Below, in pieces: positions 23,419 to 34,273 of a stretch of 64,000 bases of DNA. Position numbers and translations under genes: made by a program. Within the stretch, counting starts at the first letter, position 1. Every line of letters begins with the position of its first letter. The notes under the pieces are model-generated. The model worked only from the letters and a program-made list of their open reading frames with translations, did not search any database and was not told where the DNA came from. The DNA is from Ectocarpus siliculosus (Eukaryota > Sar > Phaeophyceae > Ectocarpales > Ectocarpaceae), in contig FN649750.1 of assembly GCA_000310025.1 (NCBI GenBank), positions 1,095,502-1,159,501 on the forward strand, written 5' to 3'.

Positions 23419-26400
23419 TACTTACAACCTGTGCCCGACAGGAGACAGTGGCAATGATAAGTACGGAACTGAGCGTTGACCCGACTTTGACGGTTCTTGT
23501 CTCCGCGCCCGTTCTGTTCCCGGCAGTACCACAAGTCGGGCAAGCACTGCGTCGAGTACCGGAGATCGGGGGAGAAGCGCTGGGTCAACATGCTCAAGAC
23601 GGCCTTCTACATCGTCGAGCGCGCTCAGCCCACGGGCGGCGAGGTCAAGGAGATGGAGCCAGACCCTACGGAGGGACTAGCACCGATAGAGGTGAGCAAT
23701 GGACTGCCTACGCAAAAGAAAATATATCTACTATGTAGGATGTAGGAAATTGTACTACAGTAGCACCTATAGAGGTGAGCAGTGGACTGCCTACGCATAG
23801 AAATTAGTTTACTTTGTACAAACTTGTACCAGGCGGGGGGCATGCAGACCCTTTCCCTCGCCCTAACCCCGACACCCCAACCCGATTCTATTCTTTATCC
23901 AGTTTGTTTTGATTGCTTTGAAAATTCTGCATAGACTTGCCAGTTGAGTACTGGGACCCTTCGCCAGGAAAATGAGTGTGGTCTTAGAACGGGATACAGG
24001 CTGGGATTAGCGTTAGGGTTAGAGATACGAACCCTTGTCCTCTATTTCAACTTGGAAGTAGATTACAGTAATACTAAACACCCTCCGGAAGGCGGTCTCC
24101 GAGGTGAGTGCGTGTGGTGCTCAAGAAAGGTTGAAGGACTCCCTGATGGATCCCTGACGGGACTGTTGTGGCTGGGCTCCAAGTTTCCGGGCTTAAAATA
24201 GGGTGTGCTGAATGTCCTTCCGCTGAAGTCTTCGCGAGTGACGCTTGCGGGAACATGTTTAGCGGCATCTGCTCATGCATAGTGTTGAATTGTCGCTTGT
24301 CTCTGGGGAGGGTGAAGTTTGATTTTTGTTTTTTTTTTCAGCTGGAGGGATTCTCGCAACGTTCACCCCGGTGACCCACTGACCGTCGTTTTCCGCGAAA
24401 TCTGGCCATGGTGATGATCGTCGCATCACCATCGTTACTGCTTTCGTGCCCCACCCCTGTCTCCGTTCCAGTTCATTGCTCGGCGAGAAAATGTCAGGCT
24501 CTTTTTTCGTCAGCCTTGCAGCAATGCCGGCCCACTAAATATGAACCATCTATTTTTAGCGAGGCTCTAACCTTGTTTTGTCTCCACCACTGAGCAAAGG
24601 CTTATGTATAGAAGATAATGTAGCGCCGGCTGCTATGCTCAATTGCTTGGGGCACGTTTGTTTTATATTTGTCCAAAATATGAACGTCGGTTTCTTCAGA
24701 ACATAGTATTTTTTGCGAGCGGGCCGGCACTGCGTGTATTGGCGACGAATATACCGCACGTTGGTCTCTCACCCGCCGCACATACGATTGAGCCTCATTT
24801 TTTTTTTTGTACGAAGCAGAAGTGGCACTACCACGAGGACATTTCGCCGGAGTTCTGCATGGCGTTGTCGCTGCTGCACCGGGCCTACGGCTGCCGCGTC
24901 CAGGAGACGGGCCACAAGACGGTGGGGCACACGTGTGTCACCGACAGGGATAAGGTTGCGGCTAGAGAGGTCAAGGTGAGTCACGATAGCGAGGTTTGGT
25001 TTTGCGGGGAAGCGTGTCCACGCGCGAGGTTTGGTTTCACAGAAAGCGTGGTCACACGCGGCGGTGGGGGTTATTTGCGGTCACAAAGCGGTTTGTCGTT
25101 ACAGGCAGCGGGGGTCAAAAGCTAGGTGGAGGCAGTTGGGTCATAGGCGAGGTTTGGATGCAGGCAGCGTGGTCAAAAGCTAGCTGGGGTTTGTTTGCCG
25201 GCAGCGTGGTCGAAAGAACCGGGTGCATTTTGTTTTCAGGCAGCCGTGGTCACAAGCTACATAGTGGGCCTATTTGTTGGAGGTACATAGCGTGGTTGGT
25301 TGCTGCAGGAGTGTTGAAGGCCACGGCAGGCAATGCATGGACCTGCCTGACACCGGCGGCGTACAGTACTGCACAGCTCGCCCAGGGGCGCCGTGATTGC
25401 CTGATTGCCCCTCCCCCCCCCCCCAAAAAAAAAAGCCTACAAGGACCGCCTTCCCGAGAAACTAAGTTAGTGAGGAAATAGAGCTGGGAGGGGGTACGCG
25501 GACCCTAGCCCTAACCCTAACCCAACTTCCCCCGATTGAATGCTTTATCCAACATGTTTACGTCGTAGAAAAACCCTCCGAAGGCTACCGGTGGGCAACC
25601 TGGTTGACGCGCACGGACGCTCTAGCAGGACATTCCGAGCCACGTCTCGCCCGCCCTCGTTGTTCTTTCCGCTCGAATTGTGTGTGTGTGTGTTTTTTTC
25701 TTTGTTTTCTTGTAATGTCTTCCACAGGTAAGAGTCCGGGATACAGAATAGAATAGAATAGAATAGAATAGTGTTGCGATATGATGACACACTTGGGTGT
25801 TCGGCTTTTTTTTGTCTCACCGGGATGATGCGATGGTCGACACTCTACAGGGATCTCTGCTGTACGGCGAGCTTCTCCCCAGGGGTGTCAACAAGGCCAT
25901 GGGTCCGAGACACCTCAACGCCGCGAAGGCTAGCACCATCTACGACCTGGGCATGGGCACCGGCAAGGTGGCGATGCAGGTGTTCTTGCAGTTCCCGAAC
26001 TTGACACGGGTGTACGGGATCGAGCTTTCTCAGGCCCGCTTCGAGCTCGGGGAGGAGGTGAGTTTTTTTTTTTTTTTTTGTCGACTCGCCGACGGCGCTA
26101 TTCAGCTGACCAGTGCCAATACGTTCAGTCTCAGTGCTGCTGGTGTTCCTAAAGGCCATGGTTCTGGGACCCGGCGAGGGTGTGTGTGTCGTTGGCATCG
26201 CCCGCGCTTACCGGCCGGCCAATGAAAACATTCCGTCAGTCTCAGTGCGGCTAAAAAGAAGATCACGCTTCCTAAGGGCTATCGGTGATCTCGATCTCTG
26301 GGACCCCGTGAGGGGCGGCGGCGGGGGGGGGGGGGGGGGGCAGGCGGAGGCTAGGCTGTGGTCCCGATAGAAGATGGAAGCGGCTACAGACGAGGAAAAA

Positions 26401-28490
26401 AGTTCGTTTTCCGGTCCAATCCTCGAGAGGCGACGCGAGTCTACGGTTCTGGGATGATGGTGGGCAATTTGCATCCATCCCCCGGGTTCAACATAGGCGG
26501 GTGTTTTTAAAAAGTGCCACGGCTACCTTCCAGGCGGCTGTGATTGGTCAACTCAAGCATGCTCCGTTTGTACCGCACTCCACTGGCCGGCGTGCTGCCT
26601 ACCCCCCGCAGGCCCTGTTTGCGCTGATGGAGTTGCAGCCCGGAGCGTACACGATAAAGGAGCACATCCCGGGACAGTTTATTTCGATCGAGACGCTCGC
26701 CCAAGACCAAGACCACGAGCAGCAGCAGCAGCAGCAGCAGGAGCAGCCCTCTCTTGCTGAGGGCGGTGGTTGGCGGGAAGGGGGTGCAGGGTGGGAGCAT
26801 TTGTGCCGGGGCCCCCCGGGGAGAACGTTGGAGTTTGCGTGCGGGAATTTGTTCGACGTGACCAACCTTGCGCAGGTGAGGGACTCAGAAGTGAAATGAG
26901 GTTAATTTGGGTTGTTGCTTTGGGAACGTTGGTTTGCTCACAGCAGTAGCGGTACCGATATATCGCGGTGTAGTGACAGACAAAAGTCGCCGCGTTATAT
27001 CGGAACCCGTGCTATTGGGGGAAAGTCCTGAATTTTTGTGATTTCGATGTTGTGCCAAGGAATTTTCACCACGATCTATCGGGAAACGCGCTAGTCGGGA
27101 GATGCAATGATACTTTATCGGGACCACTCCTGTTGTGGGTGAAAGGTTTGTTGTGGCTGGTTCTGTGTTGGGCCTATGCGGGGTGTCTTGTTTCTGACGC
27201 TTCCTCCGTCGGTTCCTCTGTCTGTCTGTCTCTCTTTGTGAGTGTATTTGTCGGTCTCTTATCTCTTTCCCGCCATCTACCTCTCCATCTTGTGGTGGCT
27301 GTGTTCGGTGTCTTGTTACGTACGCATGTTTTTTTTTTTTTAATGCTTGTCCCTCTCACACATCTCTCCTGCTTTTGCGGACCAATTCGTACATGTTCAC
27401 CGGGCGGGGGGGTTACCTTTCTTACCACGGGCCCCCCTTACCGACAGGCGGACCTGGTGCTGTTGGAGACCGACGTTTCGTCGGACGTACACCCGCAGCT
27501 GTCGCGGTTTTTGACCGGGATGCGAAAGGGCTCGCACGCCCTGACGTACCTCGACCTCAGGAAGATGTGGAGTAGCCTGCCCTTCCCTTATAGACAGGTT
27601 TGTGTGTTGTTGTTGCCGTTGTTGCTGTTTCTGTTGTTGTTGCTGCTGTTCTTGGTGTTGCTGCTGTTGTGTCGCTCTGGTGAAATCGGAAGCATGGACC
27701 AAGAGGCAGTGATGGCACTCCAATCTCGTTGGGTGGACGTTTTACTGCGCGATCTTGGGCTTTCTAGGAATTCGTAGAGATTGTGTGGAATTCGAGGGAG
27801 AGCACCTTCTGCGTCTCCAATCGTGTCTTGAACCGCCGCCACCGTTCCGTCCGAACCGTACCCTTGCCGTTTCGTCCGAACCTCAACGTTTCAGGTGGAG
27901 GTGAACCGCTCGCTCTCCGACCGGTTCCCGACGTCGTGGTCGGTGCACCGCGGACACCACTTCTTCTTGTGGCACAAGATCCTCCCGTCCTTGGAGGGTG
28001 CGTTGCAGCCGCAGCAGTCGGCGACGTCGGAAGATGGCGAGGTGCGTACCGTAGTCTACGCGGGTTTCGTCGGTAAGCAAACCTTTTGGATGAAAGTATA
28101 TAGAATCTCAAAAGTTGGGGTTAGGGTGAGGGTCTGGGTGCCCCCCCTACCTAATGCATAGTAAACTTACTCTTTTTGCGCGCGTATCCTGTGCGTGTTG
28201 CTGACGCCGGTGTTGTTGCAAACGCGGCATGGGGCGGGGAGTCGGGGAAGACAACGTTTGTTGACTTGCGCTCTGTCGAGGCTGCCTCTTTGCCGCCACT
28301 GCCTCCTCCTCCTCCTCCTCCTCCTCCACCGATCACCTCGCCTCGCGTAACCAAACCGCCCGTCCGCCCCCTCCCAACATTGAAACGTCCTCGGACAGGT
28401 TTTAACGGCCACTGGCGTATCCGACAGGAGGCGAGACCGGCAAGGCCACCCGCTGCAGCCGTTGTGCTCGAGAGGGATTTCTGGCGTTGA
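19599..28490 (+). CDS. DOT1-like SAM methyltransferase with zinc-finger-like and Tudor-like N-terminal segments
   Basis: Exons 19599-20231, 23527-23691, 24820-24975, 25851-26057, 26612-26875, 27448-27597, 27895-28041 and probably 28428-28490 all meet in phase 0 (594 residues; a start at 19644 is equally possible). After a Ser/Gly-rich leader comes a C-x2-C-x12-H segment (FLCYECGLAFHSVKELQLH) that lacks an obvious second His. Next is a Tudor-like stretch across exons 1 and 2, with GSRVSCLVDNREWHEGLVTQ and W-V-N-M-L. The catalytic part has LLYGELLPRGVNKA, SAM motif IYDLGMGTGK (about 348-357), the acidic GIELS (about 376), a CGNLFDVTN step and LSRFLTGMRKGSHALTYLDL. These follow the order of DOT1-type histone lysine methyltransferases. 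A nuclear chromatin role is inferred. Exon 5 carries a poly-Gln run. The last exon is chosen by phase and a stop only. Confidence 0.75.
21220..21410. repeat. Dispersed repeat, pair member with 24555-24745
   Basis: The phrases GCGAGGCTC, CCACCA.TGAG.AAAGG, ATGTAGCGCCGGC and GCGAGCG.GCCGGCA occur in the same order and similar spacing here and at 24555-24745. Both copies lie in introns of the methyltransferase gene. Confidence 0.6.
22645..22980. repeat. Tandem repeat, unit about 50-60 bases, about six copies
   Basis: GGTATGCCCGTGCCGCCTGA and TGTTGGCCGCCTCTTAC alternate about six times with small changes, inside the first intron of the methyltransferase gene. Peptides read across it are repetitive by-products and not a gene. 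Confidence 0.85.
23371..23418. repeat. (ACA)n microsatellite with shared flank
   Basis: A pure ACA run preceded by TTTAATGTGAAGACAACAAC. Nearly the same flank precedes the run at 54746-54772, so both may descend from one dispersed element. Confidence 0.8.
24555..24745. repeat. Dispersed repeat, pair member with 21220-21410
   Basis: Second copy of the intronic repeat described at 21220. The two have diverged by substitutions and small indels. Confidence 0.6.
25436..25562 (-). repeat. TTAGGG-containing dispersed repeat, copy A
   Basis: The reverse complement starts TAAACATGTTGGATAAAGCA, continues through GGGGAAGTTGGG, two or three TTAGGG units, CGCGTACCCCCTCCC and CTATTTCCTCA, and ends GGGAAGGCGGTCC. 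It matches 30567-30712 along its whole length at an estimated 80-90 percent. It lies in a methyltransferase intron. Confidence 0.8.
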
Positions 28491-29691
28491 CGTTAGTGGG
28501 GGAGGTGGGCGCTCCGACAGCTTGCGGAGTGGTTCCTCCGGGTTTAGCCTTGGGGGGGCTTTTTCGGGAGTGGGGCTGGGGACCGAAGGGAAGGGGCGCC
28601 GCGGACGGCATCCGAAGGTGGGCGTGATAGGTGGGGGGGGGGGGGTTCGACGTCGCCCTGGTCAATAAAGAGGCGCCAGCCTAGTAGCGGGATAATAAGC
28701 ACTTCCTAAGGGTAACGCGGTGTGTGTGTATGTCGTTTTGTATGTGTTGTGGCACATGGTACCTTTTATGATGAATCGGTGCTGCTGCTGTGTGGAGTAG
28801 GACAACAGAAGGCGCTGCCAGCTTGTGTTGCTACAGCAGTAGTGTTTTTATTCAGGTGCACCTCATGTGGCTTCACGAGGTGGTGGGGTAGTAGGCGGAG
28901 AGGGATGAAGCATGCTGCTGCCGTTGCTATCAAAGACCAGAGTTAAGCACGCGCCTGTACGACACATGTACTGGGTGGGTGCCATGTAGGCGAACTGCAG
29001 TGCGTGGGCGTGCTGTAGGTCGTGTCCTGGGATCTCCATATTCTTGGATCGGTCAAAAGAGACTGGTGTGTGACCACGGATTGGGCCTCTACCCGGCAGA
29101 GATGCTGTGAGCGCTGGTTGTACCGTAGGTACCATGACGTAGGATAGCACACCCCCGGGACCGATTTTTAAAATCTCGATTTATTCGCGACGAAGAGGAT
29201 GCAGGAATGAAACGATACGCTATCGGAAAGCTCTCGATCAGACGGCTTCCACGCCGCTGATTTCGGTGCTGCCGCTCATCCTGTTCAATCGAGGTGTAAT
29301 TCAAACTATATTAGTACCGGGGGTGTGGTATCTGAAGTAATGTATTGTACGGAAATGCGATCATTAAAAAGAGAGGCGGCGGGGGCCCATGCCGTGTGCA
29401 TGGCATTCTTGCGGACTCTTCCTTCCCGATGTCACACTGCTGTTTCTGATGGTGGGTCTTGTGGGTACTCGTTTCCCTTTACTGCAACGTTTTTCGCCTT
29501 CCCGCAGAAGGGCTAGAGGGCCGGTATATGGCCTTTCATGCACTCGTGAACAGCCATGCCCCATTGGGCCTTGGTTGGAAGGGTCCGCTTTATGGTGTTC
29601 AGTGTTCCCCCCCCCCTAGAGTATGAGCAACGAAGTATATTCATCAAGTTGTTCTGCTAGTGTTTCGGTACGTGGTGTTCTGCCCCCCCCC

Positions 29692-30282
29692 CCCCCCGCC
29701 CTCGCCCGATTTTCGTCGCTTGCCAACGACGTTGTGAAACAAGCCGCCCCCCCCGGTGTTTGCCATCGGGGTTGGGTTTTCGTCGCTTGGCAACGACGTT
29801 GTAAAACAAGCCAATTCACTTCGTAAACTCGGCAACCAGGTTACCTTTTTTTTCTTTTTTACCTCGTTTTTTTTTTGGCGGTAACCATAATGGTGGTCGA
29901 GTAGATCATGTTGTGCGGGGTGGAGAATCCTCACTCCGCGCAACGGGGATGATCGCACCACGTTGTGTTAAAATGGTCAAGCTTCCTCGAGGCAGTTACA
30001 CAGCGCTTACAACTGTCTCTGGAAGTGAAAGCACCAGAAAATAAGTTAAGTCATACGTAGCTGTCATCCGTACGCAAGGAAGTAAGCACAAGGTGCCGAA
30101 CACCCTTAGCAGGATGCAGCTCACCCTTCATGCGACTCGCCAAATACCTCACGGCGCTTCGCGCTTGGTGATGTGAGAGCCTGGTCCGGTGAGAACCCGG
30201 CGTGCTCCGTCCCGGCTTTGTAGGGATGCGAGGTCAATGATCTAACGACTACGGCATGCACGACTATGAGTACACCCCCCCC
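29692..30282 (-). mobile_element. SINE-like element with tRNA-derived head, copy 3
   Basis: Read on the minus strand, the head is GTACTCATAGTCGTGCATGC, an A-box-like CCGTAGTCGTTAGATCATTG, and about 50 bases later a B-box-like CGGGTTCTCACCGG. A body of about 450 bases follows and ends with copies of TTTTCGTCGCTTGGCAACGA on the plus strand. The whole unit is repeated in opposite orientation at 52793-53331. A fragment of the body (CCCTTAGCAGGATGCAG) also lies at 4544. No protein is encoded, as expected for a SINE. Confidence 0.6.
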
Positions 30283-30566
30283 CCTCGCCCTCCTTTGCTG
30301 TCGTCGATTGGGCTGTTTGCCTCTGCCTGTTAAATGCCTCGCACATTTTCGTTCCCTCTCGCTGTCGGTGTGGCGGCCTTCTCAGTTTCGCTTGCCGTTC
30401 ATGTCGTGTCTGGGGCTGGGGCGGAGAACGCCTTCAAGATCATCGCCGTCGGCGCTGCGGTCTTGCGAGAGACCACCGGCGGCGCGGGCGGAAGAGGGGC
30501 TCGTTGCCGCAGCCGGCGGTGTTGAGGTGGGGGAGATCGTGCAGGACAAGCCTTGGCAGGGTTTTC

Positions 30567-30712
30567 CTATTCAGTTAACATGCTGGATAAAAGCATGCAA
30601 TCGGGGGGAAGTTGGGTCAGGGTTAAGAGTTAGGGGAATAGGGTCTGCGTACCCCCTCCCTGTTCTATTATTTCCTCATCTAACTCAGTTTCGCGCGAAG
30701 GCGGTCCAGATG
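30567..30712 (+). repeat. TTAGGG-containing dispersed repeat, copy B
   Basis: Full-length relative of 25436-25562 in the opposite orientation: TTAACATGCTGGATAAAAGC, GGGGAAGTTGGG, degenerate TTAGGG units, TGCGTACCCCCTCCC, ATTTCCTCATCTAACTCAG and GCGAAGGCGGTCC. Partial relatives are seen near 23838-23905, 23978-24100, 28095-28150 and 30820-30920. Confidence 0.8.
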
Positions 30713-30819
30713 ATGAAAGGAATGCTGGTCGTCACGCTGGTCGTCACTGCGTAGCCCTTCCCCCCCCCCTTCTCGTCCAGTAGCCTTCGCGAGAGCATCT
30801 GCTTTAGCTTGGTTTTCGT

Positions 30820-30920
30820 AGGGGGTACGGGCTGGGGTTAGGGTTAGGGTTAGGGACACAACCCCCCCCCTCTCTGTTTCATAGATTTGACATACATATT
30901 CCTCGTGAAGGCGGTCCCCT
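30820..30920 (+). repeat. TTAGGG-containing dispersed repeat, partial copy
   Basis: GGTACGGGCTGGGGTTAGGG, two further GTTAGGG units, a C-rich block, CTCTGTTTCATAG and TCGTGAAGGCGGTCCCC follow the order of copies A and B. It lies about 110 bases after copy B. Confidence 0.6.
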
Positions 30921-33900
30921 CTCGTCGCCCGGGCCCTCGTCGGCGTTTACGTCGCCGTCGTAACCAAAACCGTCGCTTTTTTTTTTTTTTTTCGCCCGCA
31001 AGGTGGGCGAGCCATCGACGACGGCGGCAACGAGGGCGTCGGGAGGTCACAAGGAGCGCGAGTCGTCGCAGGAGCAGGAGCGTGGAGTGTCGGATGCCGG
31101 TGGCGGCGGCAGCAGTAGCAGCAGCAGCTGTGACAGCAGCAGCAGCAGGAGCAGCAGGTCGCCACCACCACCGCCACCCGGCGGCGGCGGTGTTGGAAAG
31201 GGATAGCTCGAGGTGCGTTTGTGGTAGTGGTGGTGCTGTTGTTTCTGGCCGTTGTCGCTACAAGTACTGCCGTGATGTCTATGTAGACTGAATGGGGCAT
31301 GAAACACGAGACACAAGAGCGCACGCGTTTGTTTGCCTGCTGCACGTACCTGTATGTTGATTTTTTCTTTCCTCTTTCTTATTTTTTTAGTGTCGGTTCT
31401 TGGTTGCATGGAGGAGAGTATCTCCACAGGTCCAAACTCTACCTTGAGACGCACACCACCCTTACCCATACCACTAGCTCAACACAATGTATGGGGATTC
31501 TGTAAGTCTCCAGCCGAGACAAGGTATTCTTCTACCCTTCGCGAGGAATCGTGCTTTGTTTTGGTAGGGAGTACGAAGCTTAGGGAGTCCCTGTTTCGTG
31601 CCGGTTGAATAGTGCCAATGCTTGGTATAGTGCCGATGTTTTCGGCGGGCGCACACTGAATTTCCAAGGCATTGTCAGTACTCTTGAATAGTGCCGGTAC
31701 GGTATAGCGCCGGTACGGTATAGCGCCGTTGAATTTTCTGGGCACACCTGCACTAGACAGGGACCCTCCTCTGCCGTTATACGAACCTCCCCTCTCCATG
31801 TTGTAGGTAAACGATGAAATCGTCGAGAAGGCGGTCCGATGGCAGCACTTGTTGTCGTGTTGTGGTATTTTGTTTTTCACCGCGTAAGTAGTGCTTTAAC
31901 GACAACCGGAACGGATGACACGCATGTACGGTTTGGCCAACGTCAAAGGCGTCGATGCTCTCTCTAACGCTGGACAGGGGAGCTCGCGGGGGCAGCGAAG
32001 CTAGGAACCGTAAGGGGTCCCCCCCCCGCGTGGGCAGCGCCGTCGGAGGGATGATGCACGGCTGCAGTGAGCGACGGCGGTCATTGCTGCTTGTTCTGAC
32101 CGGTGCCGTCTCCGAAAGAACGTCTTCTCGCGACATTGCTGGCTGGTTGCTGCCTTCAAGGCAATTCGTGGGGGCGAGTAGCTGTACTCGCGGAGCTTTG
32201 CTTCTTTCGTTGAGCTTTCGTCAGCGTGCGGGGGCGGCGGCGGCGGGGAGGGTACTAATAGAATGACGTTTTCAACGCTTGGTGTAGTTGCTCGTTGTTT
32301 TCGGTTCGTGAAATCAACATCCACGGATCAGGTACGAAGCTTTTTTTTTTTTTTTTCGATCGATCGGTCCCAAGACTGCTGTCCCAAGCCTCTGTGTTCC
32401 TCCAAGACTGGTTCGGTTTAGGATAACTGAGGTCAGTCGTAGTATATGTTGACGCCGGTAGATTTTCGCCTGCGCTGTCGTTGGCAGCAAAGACTTGTTG
32501 GGGGTTCCCGGAACATTTTTGGTTTGGTCCCCCCCCCCCCTTGCTCCGTCTCGAAAGGGACGCGTGGTCAATGGTCAAATGACTACGGCAAGCAACAAAT
32601 GAGTACGCCCCCCCCCCCTGCTCCGCCGCGCGGTGCCGACCCCCTTCTGCTTCGTCAAAATGTAACGCGTGTATTGTCGTCAAAATGAGACACCTTCCAT
32701 TTTGTCAAAATAGTAACCGAAAGAGGTTGTTGAGTTGCAATGGCTTGCGAGAGAGGCCTGAGCACGCGGATTGGACGAGCGGAAAAGACAGTGTTAACGT
32801 TGGCGTTGATGTGTCCATTCCACGTCAAAAGGTTATGTTTTACGGCTTGTTTGTGGGTGGTGGTTGATTGGTGAGGGATAACTAGCCCGACATTAGGGAG
32901 AGAGAGTGAGCTCGATGGGAGAGCTTTTAGGTTGCCCCCTTACGCCGACATCGCAGCGACCGCTGTACGAGCCACCTTCCGCGACAAGGCCGTATGTGTG
33001 CTTTGCGAACCCTGTGGTTTTTGTTGGCGATGCGGCCTTGGAACAGACCAAGATATAGCAAGATTCGTACATCCTTTGCGCGAAAGCGAGCCCCGTGCTG
33101 CTACGCGGAGGGAGAAACGATCACGCAGCAGAGAGAGGGGTAAGTGACACGACCCCGGCAGTGCCAACGGTCGAGATTTGTTAGCGGAGATGGATGGAGG
33201 AGTCAGAGGGAGGCTAATGGTAGCCAGGGGGATAGGCGGGAGAGCGTTGTGTGAATAGCGGCGTGGGCGGACACAGGATGGATTTGCGGCTTGGGCGCTC
33301 CGGGTGTCATCATTCCAGGAGTTGTGTCGAGGTGTGAGCTCCGGTGCTGTGTTTTTTGTCTCTCTGTTGTCTAGTTGGGTGGATTTATTGTCGCCTCCAT
33401 GCTGGGGGCACCGCTGATTCCTTGTCTGCCCCCCCCGGATTTTGGATTTCTGTGAAGAGGGGGATGCGAACACCCCCCTGCGGCTGCGGCGGCTGCGGCT
33501 CCTTGTAAGCTGCGCTGCCATTGCTGGTATCTTGGCTATCGATTTTATGTCGTAGATGCCGCGAGACGGTACGGTGGATGGGCCGTTGTTGCGGACGTCG
33601 AGTAGTGACCGCGCGGTTCCTGTTCAATATTTTCATCAGTGCTATTCTTCTAGCGTGTTCGCCTGTAGCGCGCGTGTTTTTTTCTCTTCTTTTTTTCTCC
33701 CCCCTCTCTCACAACCGTGTATTTTTTGTTTGTGTGGAGTCACTTCGTGTGTCTTTGGCGACTTCCGTCATCCCCATCCTCTAGCTGTAGTCCTGGAGTG
33801 GTGTTGTTTTTTTACGCGGACCGTGACCCCGTGGCCTTTTCCTATCGGCCTACGATGTTCTCTGCATGTGCTGCTTTTTGTTGTCGATCGGCCTGCGCAT

Positions 33901-34242
33901 GAAGAGGGAGAGAGAGAGAGAGATGGGCCACAAGTCGTAGTCCACCTGTTTTGCTTTGTTTTTTTGTTTTGGATGAAGTCCCCCGATGATATTACGGCTG
34001 TAGTCCTTTTACTTTCTTTCACCTAGACACACGTGTACACTTCGTCTGGATCAACAAAAAGGGCCGGTTTTCGTGTTTCGGTTGTCCCATTTTTTCATCC
34101 TCTATGTTCGTGTATCATATCGTCTGTCCTTGTAAGTTGAGAAAATCTGTGTGTGGTTGAGTCTCCTTCTCTGAGTAGCGTGCTCCCCCTTCTCCCTCGA
34201 GATATTGGGATCATCCTTTCCTGGCCAGAAGAGCATATTTCG

Positions 34243-34273
<31 letters not shown>

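Noticed and set aside
30334-30525. A 63-codon frame with a signal-peptide-like start
   Set aside because: Isolated between repeats, with an Arg/Cys-rich end and no second exon; likely chance.
32932-32992. PYADIAATAVRATFRDKA followed by a GTATGT donor, faintly like the small mitochondrial ATP synthase epsilon subunit
   Set aside because: No upstream exon with the expected N-terminus, a poor pyrimidine tract, and too short to trust.
32940-33521. A 193-codon minus-strand frame rich in Arg, Ser and Pro
   Set aside because: No splice context, no conserved block, and composition typical of antisense GC-rich DNA.
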